Assembly (NCBI GenBank): GCA_009838635.1
Contig: VXRE01000031.1
Location: forward strand, 1 to 33,146
DNA: 33,146 nt
Reading direction: 5' to 3'
DNA from: Acidimicrobiia bacterium
GTDB lineage: Bacteria; Actinomycetota; Acidimicrobiia; Spongiisociales; Spongiisociaceae
In this document: in pieces, positions 15,734 to 23,722 of the stretch
Layout of the letters: every line of letters begins with the position of its first letter
Position numbering within the stretch: position 1 is the first letter of the stretch
Position numbers and translations under genes: made by a program
Notes under the pieces: generated by a model
The model's database searches: none
What the model was told of the DNA's origin: nothing
Seen by the model: only the letters and a program-made list of their open reading frames with translations

Positions 15734-15934
15734 CCCGGATTATTCATGGATCAGAGATTTTATACGATTAGTAGAGTGGGGTCTTGGTCTCCGGAACTGG
15801 GGTTCTGGATCCTCGGAAACTCCGGTCCTGCCTGCGCGTGACATGCCCCCTGGGCGTACAGGGGCCACCAACTGGACCTCGGTGTGGCGCACCACGCAGA
15901 CCGACAAATGGGTCAAATTAAACCAACGACACAA
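15734..15934. other. Non-coding spacer with an AT-rich promoter-like segment
   Basis: Between the two heptamer arrays lies about 200 bp with no supported gene. An AT-rich patch at about 15745-15770 contrasts with the surroundings and contains TATAAAAT on the minus strand (15764-15757), a possible -10 for bS22. No good -35 is seen at the right distance. A hairpin CCCCTG-GGCGTA-CAGGGG occurs at 15847-15864. Confidence 0.4.
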
Positions 15935-15980
15935 ACTAGCAACAAGTAACTAACAACTAATAACTAACAACTAACAACTA
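15935..15980. repeat. Heptamer array ACTARCA (complement of the TAGTTGC type)
   Basis: Six units in register run from 15935 to 15976: ACTAGCA, ACAAGTA, ACTAACA, ACTAATA, ACTAACA and ACTAACA, followed by ACTAGTT. On the minus strand these read TAGTTGC or TAGTTGT. The stop codon of the PAC2-family gene (15978-15980) is the first TAG of the array, so the repeat abuts the coding region. Confidence 0.75.
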
Positions 15981-16823
15981 GTTGGGGTTGCGCAGGAAGC
16001 GCTCGATCTCCTCCACCAGATGGCGGGAACTGGTCAGCGATATGGCCCGCTTCTCGCTCTCCGCCTCCAGGCCCCGGACGTACCCCACCAGCTCGCTGGA
16101 ACCGGCGATCGCCTCCTGCACCCGCGCCTCGTAGTCGGCCACCTCCTCGTCCAGCTCCGTGACGTCGAAGCGTTGACCGATCACGTCGCCGAGCGCGTAC
16201 AGGAGCGCCCGCGTCCCGGTGGGGCTGGGGTTGGCGGCCAGGTAGTGCGGTATGCCGGCCCATATGCCCGCCGCCTCGATACCCTCGTCCTCGAGTGCCG
16301 TGGTGATGACCCCGGTGATGCCGGTCGGCCCCTCGTAGGCCGAGGCGTGCGCCCCGAGCCGCTGGGCGAAGTTGGGATCCGATGAGCTTCCGAAGATCGG
16401 CACCGGAAGCGTGTGGGCGATCTCGCCCACGAACGCTCCGAGGGCCACGGCCTGGTGGACTCCCAGCTGCCGGAGCACGGAGGCGACCTCGATACAGAAC
16501 CGGCGCCACCGCATGTGCGGCTCCTCTCCGAGGACCAGTACGAGGTCGTGGGAGTGGTCGGGCACGGCGAGGCCGAAGAAGCCGACCGTGGGCCAGCGGA
16601 TGCTCCGTACCCGCCCCTCCAGGGTGACCAGCGGCCGGGACTCCTGGTAGTTGACGTAGTCCTCGAGGTCGAGCCGGGCCAGCGGAGTGACGTCGTGGTG
16701 CTCCATGAGGTAGTAGAGCACCCGGGAGGCGGCGTCGGAGGCGTCATTCCAGCCCTCGAAGGCCAGTACCGCTACGGGATCACGTAGCGAGTTCTCCTCA
16801 AGCCATTCGACATCGGTCGCCAC
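15978..16823 (-). CDS. PAC2-family protein
   Basis: A 281-residue soluble protein resembling the PAC2 (proteasome assembly chaperone 2-like) family that is widespread in Actinobacteria. Diagnostic-looking parts are AVLAFEGWNDASDAAS near the N-terminus, LGEEPHMRWRRFC near residue 97, a Gly/Ala-rich core ending GVITTALEDEGIEAAGIWAGIPHY, and an acidic, coiled-coil-prone C-terminus. Function in bacteria is poorly known; no proteasome gene lies nearby in this window. The start is a GTG at 16823 with TACGAT 8 nt upstream, so a leaderless mRNA is likely. The stop codon is part of a heptamer repeat array. Confidence 0.82.
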   Translation of the reverse strand: MATDVEWLEENSLRDPVAVLAFEGWNDASDAASRVLYYLMEHHDVTPLARLDLEDYVNYQESRPLVTLEGRVRSIRWPTVGFFGLAVPDHSHDLVLVLGEEPHMRWRRFCIEVASVLRQLGVHQAVALGAFVGEIAHTLPVPIFGSSSDPNFAQRLGAHASAYEGPTGITGVITTALEDEGIEAAGIWAGIPHYLAANPSPTGTRALLYALGDVIGQRFDVTELDEEVADYEARVQEAIAGSSELVGYVRGLEAESEKRAISLTSSRHLVEEIERFLRNPN

Positions 16824-16831
16824 GCTAAGGA

Positions 16832-16837
16832 ATCGTA
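16832..16837 (-). promoter_or_regulatory. -10 box for the PAC2-family gene
   Basis: On the minus strand TACGAT (TANNNT) ends 8 nt before the GTG start at 16823, and no ribosome binding site is present. Confidence 0.4.
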
Positions 16838-16850
16838 GCGAGGGGAGCCA

Positions 16851-19034
16851 TCAAGCGGAAGCGGGGGACCAGTTCCTCATGCGGAGGCTGTTGGCCACCA
16901 CGGAAACGCTGGACAGCGCCATGGCGACAGAAGCGACCATCGGGTCGAGCAGTCCGGCGGCGGCCAGGGGGATGGCCGCCACGTTGTACGCGAAGGCCCA
17001 CCAGAGGTTCTGCCGGATGCCGCGCAGGATACGTCGCGCCAGGTCGATGGCAGTCACGGCCAGCGCCGGATTGCCCGACATCAGGCTCACGTCGGCGGTC
17101 TCGATGGCCAGGTCGCTGCCGGTGCCGATCCCCATCCCGACTGACGCCGTCGCCAACGCCGGAGCGTCGTTGACCCCGTCTCCGACAAACGCCACGGCCT
17201 GGCCTTGGCCCTGCCAGGACTCGATGAGGTTGGCCTTCTGCTGCGGTGACAGGCGGGCATGCACCTCCGCGATGCCCACCTGGTCCGCCACCACGCGGGC
17301 GGCGGTGGCGGCGTCCCCGGTGAGCATGGCTGTCGTGAACTGCCGCTCGTTCAAGGCGGCGATGGCGCCGGCTGACGACGAGCGGGGGGTGTCGCTGACC
17401 GTCATCACCCCGTGGACGGCGCCGTCCCAGCCGGCCAGGAAGGCGGTCCGGCCCCGGCCTCCGGCCCGGTCCAGCACCTCGGTCCAACGGGTGCCCACCG
17501 CCATCCCGCGGCTCTCCATCAGATCGGACGTTCCCACCGTCACGACCGTGCCGTCGACGGTGCCCTCCGCTCCCAAGCCGGGGAACACGCTGACGTCGCG
17601 GGCCTTCGAGGGCTGGACACCTCGCTCGATCGCCCCGGCCTCCACCGCCCGGCCCAGCGGGTGCCCGGTGCCGGCCTCCACGCCCGCCACCCGCGCCAGG
17701 AAGTCGGGATGGTCGGACTCCACCGAGTCGAGGGTCATCTGCCCGGTGGTCAGCGTGCCGGTCTTGTCGAGCGCCACCCGTTCCAGCTTCTCCATCCGCT
17801 CGAACACCTCGGCCGAGCGGAAGATCACGCCCAGCTCGGCGCCCCGTCCCGCCCCGACCGCGATGGCCGTGGGCGTGGCCAGGCCGAGCGCGCAGGGGCA
17901 GGCGATGATCAGGACCGCCACCGCGCTGCGCAGGGCGTCGGCCCAGTCGCCGGTCGCCACCAGCCAACCCACCAGCGTGGCCGCCGCCACCACCACCACC
18001 ACCGGGACGAAGATGCCCGACACCCGATCCGCCAGGCGCTGGATCGGCGCCTTGGTGGCCCGGGACCGTTCGACTATCCGAACCACCTCGGCCAGAACGG
18101 TGTCCTCGCCCACCTCCGTGACCTCGATGACCAGGCGACCGGTCTGGTTGACCGTTCCCCCGACCACACGGTCTCCCGGCCGGCGCGCCACCGGCATGGG
18201 CTCTCCGGTCAGCATCGACTCGTCGACCTCTCCGACCCCCTCGACCACCGTCCCGTCGACCGGGATCCGCCCTCCGGGGACAATCTCGACCCGGTCCCCC
18301 ACCACCACTTCCTCGATGGGAACGGTGACCCAGGACCCGCCGCGGAGCACCCGGGCGTCGTTGCCCCGGAGCTCGAGGAGCCGGGACACGGCCTGGGAGG
18401 CCCGGCCCTTGGCGCGCGCCTCCAGGTAGCGGCCGAGCAGCACGAACATCACTATGGCGGCGCCGGTCTCGAAGAAGAGCGCTCCCCCGGAGAAGAGGGC
18501 CCATACCGAGTAACCCCAGGAGGCCAGCGTGCCCAGGCTGATGAGCGTGTCCATGCTGGCCGCGCCGTGGCGGAGCCGCTTCCAGGCCACCACGTGGAAG
18601 GTGCGCCCGGCCCAGAGAACCGCTCCGGAGGCAAGAAGACCCTGGAGCCAGTCCGACCAGACGGCATCGAAACCCCCCATGGCCAGGACGATGGTGGGAA
18701 GGGCCAGCGCAGCCGCCACCACGAAGCGGCGCCACCCGATCCGGCGCTCCAGCGCATCCTCGCGCTCGACGTCCCGGGTCTCCTCCCTGGCGGGGACGGG
18801 CGCCAGGCCGTAGCCGATCTCCTCCACCGCCGCGGTCAGGCCGTCCACCGTGCCGGGCGCGGCCAGCATGACCATGGCCCGGTTCGAAGCGACGTCCACC
18901 GCCGCCCCCTCCACACCGACCTGTTCGACCAGCACCTTCTCGATACGGGCCGCACACGAACCACAGGTCATCCCGGACACGTCGAACACCACCTCGGCGG
19001 CATCGGCGGCAACGGCGACGTCCGTTGCGCTCAT
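16851..19034 (-). CDS. copA: Copper-exporting P1B-type ATPase
   Basis: A 727-residue inner-membrane Cu+ export ATPase. The N-terminal HMA domain has the copper-binding GMTCGSC (21-27). The actuator TGEP is at 276-279 and the transmembrane copper site CPC at 379-381. The phosphorylated DKTGT is at 423-427, with Asp423 as acceptor, the HP dipeptide at 458-459 and GDGVNDAP from 618. The late-helix motifs YN (683-684) and MALSS (705-709) mark the Cu+ subgroup. I start at the ATG at 19034, which overlaps the copZ stop by ATGA. The frame stays open a further 141 codons upstream, but that part is the copZ region in the wrong frame. Order and coupling with copZ support copper tolerance. Confidence 0.95.
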   Translation of the reverse strand: MSATDVAVAADAAEVVFDVSGMTCGSCAARIEKVLVEQVGVEGAAVDVASNRAMVMLAAPGTVDGLTAAVEEIGYGLAPVPAREETRDVEREDALERRIGWRRFVVAAALALPTIVLAMGGFDAVWSDWLQGLLASGAVLWAGRTFHVVAWKRLRHGAASMDTLISLGTLASWGYSVWALFSGGALFFETGAAIVMFVLLGRYLEARAKGRASQAVSRLLELRGNDARVLRGGSWVTVPIEEVVVGDRVEIVPGGRIPVDGTVVEGVGEVDESMLTGEPMPVARRPGDRVVGGTVNQTGRLVIEVTEVGEDTVLAEVVRIVERSRATKAPIQRLADRVSGIFVPVVVVVAAATLVGWLVATGDWADALRSAVAVLIIACPCALGLATPTAIAVGAGRGAELGVIFRSAEVFERMEKLERVALDKTGTLTTGQMTLDSVESDHPDFLARVAGVEAGTGHPLGRAVEAGAIERGVQPSKARDVSVFPGLGAEGTVDGTVVTVGTSDLMESRGMAVGTRWTEVLDRAGGRGRTAFLAGWDGAVHGVMTVSDTPRSSSAGAIAALNERQFTTAMLTGDAATAARVVADQVGIAEVHARLSPQQKANLIESWQGQGQAVAFVGDGVNDAPALATASVGMGIGTGSDLAIETADVSLMSGNPALAVTAIDLARRILRGIRQNLWWAFAYNVAAIPLAAAGLLDPMVASVAMALSSVSVVANSLRMRNWSPASA

Positions 19035-19310
19035 GCGGGTCTCCCGGATGGGACGTGCGTGAGGCCGTAGCCGATCTCCTCCACCGCCGCCGCCAAGCCG
19101 TCCACCGTCCCGGGCGCGGCCAGCACGACCGTGGCCCGGTTCGAAGCGACGTCCACCGCAGCTTCCTCCACACCGGCCTGGCTGACCAGCACATCCTTGA
19201 TACGGGCCGCACACGAACCACAGGTCATCCCGGACACGTCGAACACCACCTCGGCGGCATCGGTGGAGGAAGCGGCGTCTGTTGTGCTCATGCGGGTCTC
19301 CTGGGACTAG
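18794..19310. repeat. 257-bp tandem duplication covering the two HMA-domain segments
   Basis: The DNA coding for the CopA N-terminal HMA domain repeats with an offset of 257 bp as copZ. For example, the 40-plus bases from 18961 recur from 19218 with no change, and the start codons (19034 and 19291) are exactly 257 bp apart. Because 257 is not a multiple of three, the copies sit in different frames joined by an ATGA overlap. The repeat ends given are approximate. Confidence 0.75.
19031..19291 (-). CDS. copZ: Copper chaperone, single HMA domain
   Basis: An 86-residue cytosolic metallochaperone with one HMA domain carrying [11 protein letters not shown] near residues 23-33; the two cysteines bind Cu+. 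Its role would be to hand copper to CopA, encoded just downstream with an ATGA overlap. The protein is nearly the same as the CopA N-terminal domain over its whole length ([20 protein letters not shown] shared), so one arose from the other by the tandem duplication described here. AGGAG precedes the ATG at a good distance. A CopZ-like function is inferred from the domain and context. Confidence 0.9.
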   Translation of the reverse strand: MSTTDAASSTDAAEVVFDVSGMTCGSCAARIKDVLVSQAGVEEAAVDVASNRATVVLAAPGTVDGLAAAVEEIGYGLTHVPSGRPA

Positions 19311-19457
19311 TGGGGGTGACGGGAAGGCTGGTCCCAGCGTAGCCCGGATCCTCACGCAGGGAGCACAGCGCGAGCAGCGACCCACCGGCTTGAGCACACG
19401 ACTGTTAGCGCATCCGCAGCAGGCGCCCCGGTTTCCTGGAAGTCGGAGAAAGAACAC
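19292..19457 (-). other. Possible Cys-rich upstream reading frame before copZ
   Basis: On the minus strand a GTG at 19457, 9 nt after GGAGG, opens a frame with six cysteines in two clusters, ACCGC and RCSRCAPC, in its first 35 codons. The frame then runs on through copZ out of register and joins the copA frame. A copper-sensing leader peptide is conceivable, but an accidental frame in GC-rich DNA is equally possible. Confidence 0.2.
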
Positions 19458-19480
19458 GGAACAACGCCTCCGGGCGGGGC

Positions 19481-19486
19481 GTTATA
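19481..19486 (-). promoter_or_regulatory. Candidate -10 box for the copZ-copA transcript
   Basis: On the minus strand TATAAC lies about 190 nt upstream of copZ and just before the Cys-rich open frame. No clear -35 or CsoR-type operator is recognised in this 226-bp divergent region. Confidence 0.3.
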
Positions 19487-19517
19487 CCGGATACGTCAGG
19501 GGGACTGAGGAAAGTGA

Positions 19518-19715
19518 GTGATCGTGTCTGAAGCTCTAGCCGGCCTCCGACTGCAAGGCGGGGTGCGGCCGTCCCGTTCCTACCAGAGGGGTCGGGTCTG
19601 CCGCCTGGATGGGTGCTCTACCAAGATATCCATCTACAACCGCCGGGACTACTGCAACGCCCACGCTCCCGTCAACTTCCCCCGGGTCCGAGGCCACATC
19701 CTGACCGAAGCCTGA
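19518..19715 (+). CDS. Small putative zinc-ribbon protein
   Basis: A 65-residue basic protein with the pattern RGRVCRLDGCSTKISIYNRR, then DYCNAH, i.e. C-x4-C with C-x2-H about 14 residues later, suited to bind one zinc ion. Small actinobacterial proteins and domains with a C..GC.T.LS.YN....C..H pattern are familiar to me, but I know of no assigned function. The start may be GTG 19518 or GTG 19524; GAGG at 19506-19509 fits the first with 8 nt spacing. It is divergent from copZ, so a regulatory link to copper is possible but unsupported. Confidence 0.65.
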   Translation: MIVSEALAGLRLQGGVRPSRSYQRGRVCRLDGCSTKISIYNRRDYCNAHAPVNFPRVRGHILTEA

Positions 19716-19750
19716 GAACAAGAGGAGGGTTGGGCTTCCTGCCCGGAGGC

Positions 19751-21706
19751 TCAGCCCTCGAGGCCCAGCTTGCGGAAGAAGGCATCGCTGCGGGGCTCCC
19801 GCCCGAGGAAGTCCCGCAAAAGGTCGATGGCGTCCATGGTCCCGCCGGGCTCCAGCACCTTGCGGCGGTAGGCCATCCCCACCTCGGTGGAGAGCACCCC
19901 CTCGTCGGCGAAGCGGCTGAACATGTCCTGGCCGAACACCTCCGCCCACAGGTATCCGTAGTAGCCGGCGTCGTACCCGCCCAGCAGGTGGCCGAACGAC
20001 GAGAGCATGAAGGTGCCCTCGTGGTGCGGGAGGAGCCCCGTCCGGGCCCGGCTCCGTAACACCGCATCCAGATCGACCGGTTCGAGGGTGGTGTGGAGGT
20101 CCATGTCGATCTGGCCGAGCATCACCTGGCGCAGGTTGAAGAGGGCTACGTTCAGATTCCGCGCATCGGCGAGACGGCTCACCAGGTCCGGTGGAATCGG
20201 TTCCCCGGTGGCGTGGTGGCGGGCGAACGTCCGGAGCACGTCGGGAATCCAGCACCAGTTCTCCATGATCTGGGACGGCGCCTCCACGAAGTCCCACTCG
20301 GTGCGGGCGCCGCTGAACCGCGCCATCTCGGCCTGTGAGAGCGACATGTGGAGGATGTGGCCGAACTCGTGGAACAGGGTGATCACCTCGTCGTGCAGCA
20401 GCAACGCGGGAGCGTCCGGAGTGGGACGGGTCAGGTTCGCCACCATGGCGCACACCGGCCGGTGATGGCCACCCTCGCCGTCCAGCCCGCCGGGGGCCAG
20501 CGGGAAGGCGGCGGCGTGCCCGAACTTGCCGTCGCGGGGATGGAGGTCCATGTAGAAATGGGCCACCAGCTCGCTCGAGGCGGTATCGGTGATCCGGTAC
20601 GCCAGCACCTCCTCGTGCCAGACCGGCGCGTCGACCTGCCGGTAGGTGAGGCCGAACACCCGCTGGGTGATCTCGAACATGCCTTCGATCACCCGTTCCA
20701 GGGGGAAGTAGGCGGCCACCTCGAGAGGGTCCACCCCGTAGTCCCGCTTCATCTGCTCGGTGTGGCAGTAGGCGCGGTCCCAGGGCTGGACGGGCAGCGC
20801 ATCGCCCCCGGCCTCGAGCAGCCGCTCCATGGCGGACCGCTCCCGGAGGCCGGCCTCGGTGAGACGGCCGAGGATCGACCCGTAGAAGTCGGTCACCGCC
20901 TCGGGCCGGCGGGCCATCTTCTTCACCATGCTGTGATGAGCCCAGGAACCGGCGCCGAAGATGGAGGCCAGCCGGGCCCGGATCGCCAGGGCTTCCTCCA
21001 GAACCGGCGTGTTCGCATCCCTGGCCCGGTTGCCGAACTTGTGGGCCAGCGCCTGCCTCAGGTCGCGGCGCGGGGAGTTCTCCATGAACGGGATCACATC
21101 CGGGTAGGCCATCGTGATGCGGTAGGAACCCTCGGACTCTCCCGGGGCCAGCCGTGCGACGTACGGGTCGGGCATGCCCTCGAGGTCGGCCGCGGTGACC
21201 TCGAGGTGGTCCTCGTACTCGGCCAGGGCGGCGGAGAACGCGACCTGGCAGCTGACCAGGCGGGTGAGCAGCTCCCGTACGCGAGAGCGGTCATCCTCGC
21301 TCAGTTCGTGACCCGCCATGCGGAAGTCGCGCAGGGCGTGATCGAGGGCTCGAGCCGGCTCGCCGGTGAGGGTCCTGGCGTCGTCGGTGCCCGAGTAGTC
21401 ACGGATGGCCCGGTAGAGATCGCGCCGGGTGATCAGGTCGAGGCCCCACTTCTCCAGGCGCTCCTCGCCCTCGCGGGCGGCCGTCCGGACCGCCTCGTCC
21501 GTGGCGACCTGGCCCAGGAAGGGCCCCCGGCCGTACGCTACGGCGCCCAGGCGGGCCACCTCCTCGAAGGGCCGCAACGTGTTGGCGAACGTGCGCGGAC
21601 CCCGCACCGAGAGGATCTCCTCGATCAGACCCTCACCACGGTCGATGGCCGCCTCCACGGCGGCGCCAACCGATTCGGCGGTCACGGACGGGTAGTCGAA
21701 GAGCAT
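19751..21706 (-). CDS. M3-family metallopeptidase (oligopeptidase)
   Basis: A 651-residue cytosolic zinc peptidase of the M3 family (thimet oligopeptidase, PrlC/Dcp relatives), which cleave short peptides. The zinc motif HEFGH is at 446-450 and the third ligand Glu475 lies 25 residues on, in FVEAPSQ. The C-terminal GYDAGYYGYLWAEVFGQDMF segment is also conserved in the family and contributes substrate-binding tyrosines. Length matches M3A enzymes. The start ATG follows the preceding gene by 13 bp and lacks a clear ribosome binding site. It is the last gene of a three-gene minus-strand run with the unknown protein and the inositol-phosphatase-like enzyme. Confidence 0.92.
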   Translation of the reverse strand: MLFDYPSVTAESVGAAVEAAIDRGEGLIEEILSVRGPRTFANTLRPFEEVARLGAVAYGRGPFLGQVATDEAVRTAAREGEERLEKWGLDLITRRDLYRAIRDYSGTDDARTLTGEPARALDHALRDFRMAGHELSEDDRSRVRELLTRLVSCQVAFSAALAEYEDHLEVTAADLEGMPDPYVARLAPGESEGSYRITMAYPDVIPFMENSPRRDLRQALAHKFGNRARDANTPVLEEALAIRARLASIFGAGSWAHHSMVKKMARRPEAVTDFYGSILGRLTEAGLRERSAMERLLEAGGDALPVQPWDRAYCHTEQMKRDYGVDPLEVAAYFPLERVIEGMFEITQRVFGLTYRQVDAPVWHEEVLAYRITDTASSELVAHFYMDLHPRDGKFGHAAAFPLAPGGLDGEGGHHRPVCAMVANLTRPTPDAPALLLHDEVITLFHEFGHILHMSLSQAEMARFSGARTEWDFVEAPSQIMENWCWIPDVLRTFARHHATGEPIPPDLVSRLADARNLNVALFNLRQVMLGQIDMDLHTTLEPVDLDAVLRSRARTGLLPHHEGTFMLSSFGHLLGGYDAGYYGYLWAEVFGQDMFSRFADEGVLSTEVGMAYRRKVLEPGGTMDAIDLLRDFLGREPRSDAFFRKLGLEG

Positions 21707-21719
21707 TCGTCGCAGGCTA

Positions 21720-22739
21720 CTAACGCATGTCCTCGTAGGTGTCCCACGCTGGATCGGGCTCCACCATCACCTCGTAGACCCGGGGTGACCATCGGTCGGC
21801 CAGCAGCCGGACGTCGTCGGCCACTCCCTCCCCCACGTAGGCGTAGAGCACCGTGAAGTCATCGAAGGCTCGATGGGCGTAGATCACGCCCTCGGTGCCC
21901 AGGGACTCGGCCAGGTCCTTCTCCACCTCCCTGACCAGCACCGGATCGAACGACTGCACCTCGATGCTGACCGTCACCACGAAGTCCAGGTCCAGGTGGT
22001 CGAGCCTCTTGAGGGCCCGGTTGATGAAGAGCCGACTGTCCCCCAGCTCCTCGTCCTCCTCCTCGATGAACTCCCACCTCTGACCCGTGGCCACGCCCGA
22101 GTGGCGGTCGATCTCGTCCGCCAGATCGAGTAGCGGCACCCCCCAGGAGAGCGGATGGGGGACCACGTCCACCGACCCGACCCAGCTCTCCATCAGGTCC
22201 TCGCCCAGGAGGTCGTCCAGGAGGCGGAACACCACCTGGAGCTGCAGGACCTCGTCCAGGCCGCCGAATTCGGGATGACCTACGGTCAGGTTCAGCTCCT
22301 CGCGGCTCTGGTCGGGCTCGATCACCACCAAGACATCGCGCGGGTGTATCCGGAGGTTCCCCACCGCGAGCGCGACCGGCGTGACGGGGATCCGAGCGGG
22401 GTGGTACTCCCAACCGCCATCAGCTTCGGGCGCAGCCCGGACCCACCGTTCGGTGAGGGGTCGCAGAGCGGGGTCCGAGGCGGCGCTCAGGCACAACGCA
22501 TGCCGGGCCTCGAGTCCCGGCAGCAGATCCCACTCGAGTCCGGGATCGATCGCATCGGTGAGGTCCGTCAGCTGCTCGGTGCCATCCCCGTACTCGCCCT
22601 GGGCCAGTTCCTGTTCCAGCAGGTCCCGCAGCAGGGGCCATTCCCGCCAGAACGCCGCGATGGCATCGCCGGCCGTCACCGGGAGGGAGCCAACCCGGTC
22701 CGGCCGCTCAAGTACCGGCCCGAACATGGGGTGGGGCAA
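21720..22739 (-). CDS. Uncharacterised protein, possibly with a DUF695-like C-terminal part
   Basis: A 339-residue soluble, acidic protein with no catalytic motif that I recognise. The N-terminal part (about 25-200) is helical and rich in Leu and Glu. The C-terminal part from about residue 205 (WEFIEEEDEELGDSRLFINR onward) alternates strands and helices. It reminds me loosely of DUF695-type domains, without firm support. The start may be TTG 22739 or ATG 22727. Either overlaps the end of the upstream phosphatase gene (stop at 22708), so the two are co-translated. It precedes the M3 peptidase by 13 bp. The conserved neighbourhood, if any, would be the best clue to its role. Confidence 0.7.
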   Translation of the reverse strand: MPHPMFGPVLERPDRVGSLPVTAGDAIAAFWREWPLLRDLLEQELAQGEYGDGTEQLTDLTDAIDPGLEWDLLPGLEARHALCLSAASDPALRPLTERWVRAAPEADGGWEYHPARIPVTPVALAVGNLRIHPRDVLVVIEPDQSREELNLTVGHPEFGGLDEVLQLQVVFRLLDDLLGEDLMESWVGSVDVVPHPLSWGVPLLDLADEIDRHSGVATGQRWEFIEEEDEELGDSRLFINRALKRLDHLDLDFVVTVSIEVQSFDPVLVREVEKDLAESLGTEGVIYAHRAFDDFTVLYAYVGEGVADDVRLLADRWSPRVYEVMVEPDPAWDTYEDMR

Positions 22740-23535
22740 CCGAGCGGATCAGGTCCACCAGGGGCTCGAATATTCCGGGCCCGGCGATGATGAAATGGGT
22801 GGAGTCCACCGTGGCCGGGCTTGTCGTCATGTCGGCCGTCAAGCCGCCTGCTTCCTCGACCAGCAGCAACCCAGCCGCCACGTCCCACGGATAGATGCCG
22901 AACTCCCAGAACCCGTCAAAGCGCCCGCAGGCCACCCAGGCGAAGTCCAGAGCGGCCGACCCGAGCCGGCGTATGTCCCGCGCCCGCTTCATCACCTCCC
23001 CCGCCGCGGCGGTGTAGGCCGGGCCGTTCAGGTGGCGGTCGTAGGGGAATCCGGTTCCGACCAGGCATTCCTGGAGCCTGGTCTTGGAGGAGACCCGGAT
23101 GGGCCGGCCGTCCAGGTGGGCGCCCTGCCCGCGGGCCGCGGTGAACATCTCTCCCCGCATCACATCGACTACCACGCCCGCCACCGGCTCGTCCCCGTCC
23201 CAGAGCCCCACGGAAGTGGACACGTGCGGGTGGCCGTGCAGGAAGTTGACGGTGCCGTCAAGCGGATCCACGATCCACCGCCGCCCTACCGCCTCGGTCT
23301 GGCCGCCCCCCTCCTCGCCCAGCACCTCGTCCTCGGGACGCATGGCGGTCAGGACCTCCCGGATGGCCGCCTCGGCGGCCCGGTCCACCTCCGTCACCGG
23401 GTCGACCACGCTCTTGAGATCCGGGTCGATGTCCCGCCCGAACGACGGGCGCACCACTCGGGCGCCGGCGCGCGCCGCGGCGATCGCCACGTCCAGGTCG
23501 GTCCGCAGGTCTACGTCCGGAGCTCCGGAAGTCAC
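22708..23535 (-). CDS. Inositol monophosphatase family protein
   Basis: A 275-residue Mg2+-dependent, Li+-sensitive-type phosphatase of the inositol monophosphatase (SuhB/HisN) family. Visible signatures are DPVTEVDRAAE near the N-terminus, a GEEGG motif with metal-binding Glu, then WIVDPLDGTVNFLHG (motif 1), and late in the chain FEFGIYPWDVAAGLLLVEEAGG-like motif 2 (here WEFGIYPWDVAAG). I prefer the GTG at 23535 because it gives the usual family length. The frame stays open further upstream (an ATG near 23641 is possible), and no start has a clear ribosome binding site. Substrate may be inositol phosphate or histidinol phosphate. Confidence 0.88.
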   Translation of the reverse strand: MTSGAPDVDLRTDLDVAIAAARAGARVVRPSFGRDIDPDLKSVVDPVTEVDRAAEAAIREVLTAMRPEDEVLGEEGGGQTEAVGRRWIVDPLDGTVNFLHGHPHVSTSVGLWDGDEPVAGVVVDVMRGEMFTAARGQGAHLDGRPIRVSSKTRLQECLVGTGFPYDRHLNGPAYTAAAGEVMKRARDIRRLGSAALDFAWVACGRFDGFWEFGIYPWDVAAGLLLVEEAGGLTADMTTSPATVDSTHFIIAGPGIFEPLVDLIRSVAPPHVRAGT

Positions 23536-23538
23536 GCC

Positions 23539-23562
23539 GGGTTGTTTCGCAGACAGACCACT
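23539..23562. repeat. Copy of the MITE-like inverted-repeat end
   Basis: On the minus strand the segment starts AGTGGTCTGTCTGCGAAACA, identical over the first 13 bases to the left end of the 8846-9012 element. It also shares CTGCGAA(A)CAACC with the right end. It lies directly upstream of the chosen phosphatase start. I did not find a matching second end nearby, so it may be a remnant or a shared regulatory motif. Confidence 0.5.
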
Positions 23563-23709
23563 GTGGGCTCCTAAGACTCGGCTGTGGATGCGGGCCGGGG
23601 CGCGGAGCCCCGCCGTTGCATCCGGTGCGTGATCGGGCATCATCTTACGGCCCGACACGCGCGATTCCGGGTAATGGAACGCCCCGCCGAGCGCTGCGAG
23701 ACGACTACG

Positions 23710-23715
23710 TACAAT
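23710..23715 (+). promoter_or_regulatory. -10 box of a probable leaderless promoter for lnt
   Basis: TACAAT is a near-ideal -10 and ends 7 nt before the GTG at 23723. No ribosome binding site intervenes. It should drive the lnt-mak-26123 transcript. Confidence 0.55.
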
Positions 23716-23722
23716 CCCGCCG

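Noticed and set aside
15740-15934. 64-codon minus-strand frame
   Set aside because: No ribosome binding site at a good distance, no motif, and it fills a spacer between repeat arrays.
16825-19221. 798-codon open frame on the minus strand overlapping copA
   Set aside because: It reads the copA region in another frame and gives low-complexity Gly/Arg-rich sequence without any family motif; copA has a full set of P-type ATPase motifs.
19035-19457. N-terminal extension of copA by 141 residues
   Set aside because: The extension is copZ read out of frame. The ATG at 19034 has an ATGA overlap with copZ and begins a normal HMA domain.
20348-21856. 502-codon plus-strand frame opposite the M3 peptidase
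   Set aside because: It is antisense to a well-supported peptidase and shows no recognisable domain.
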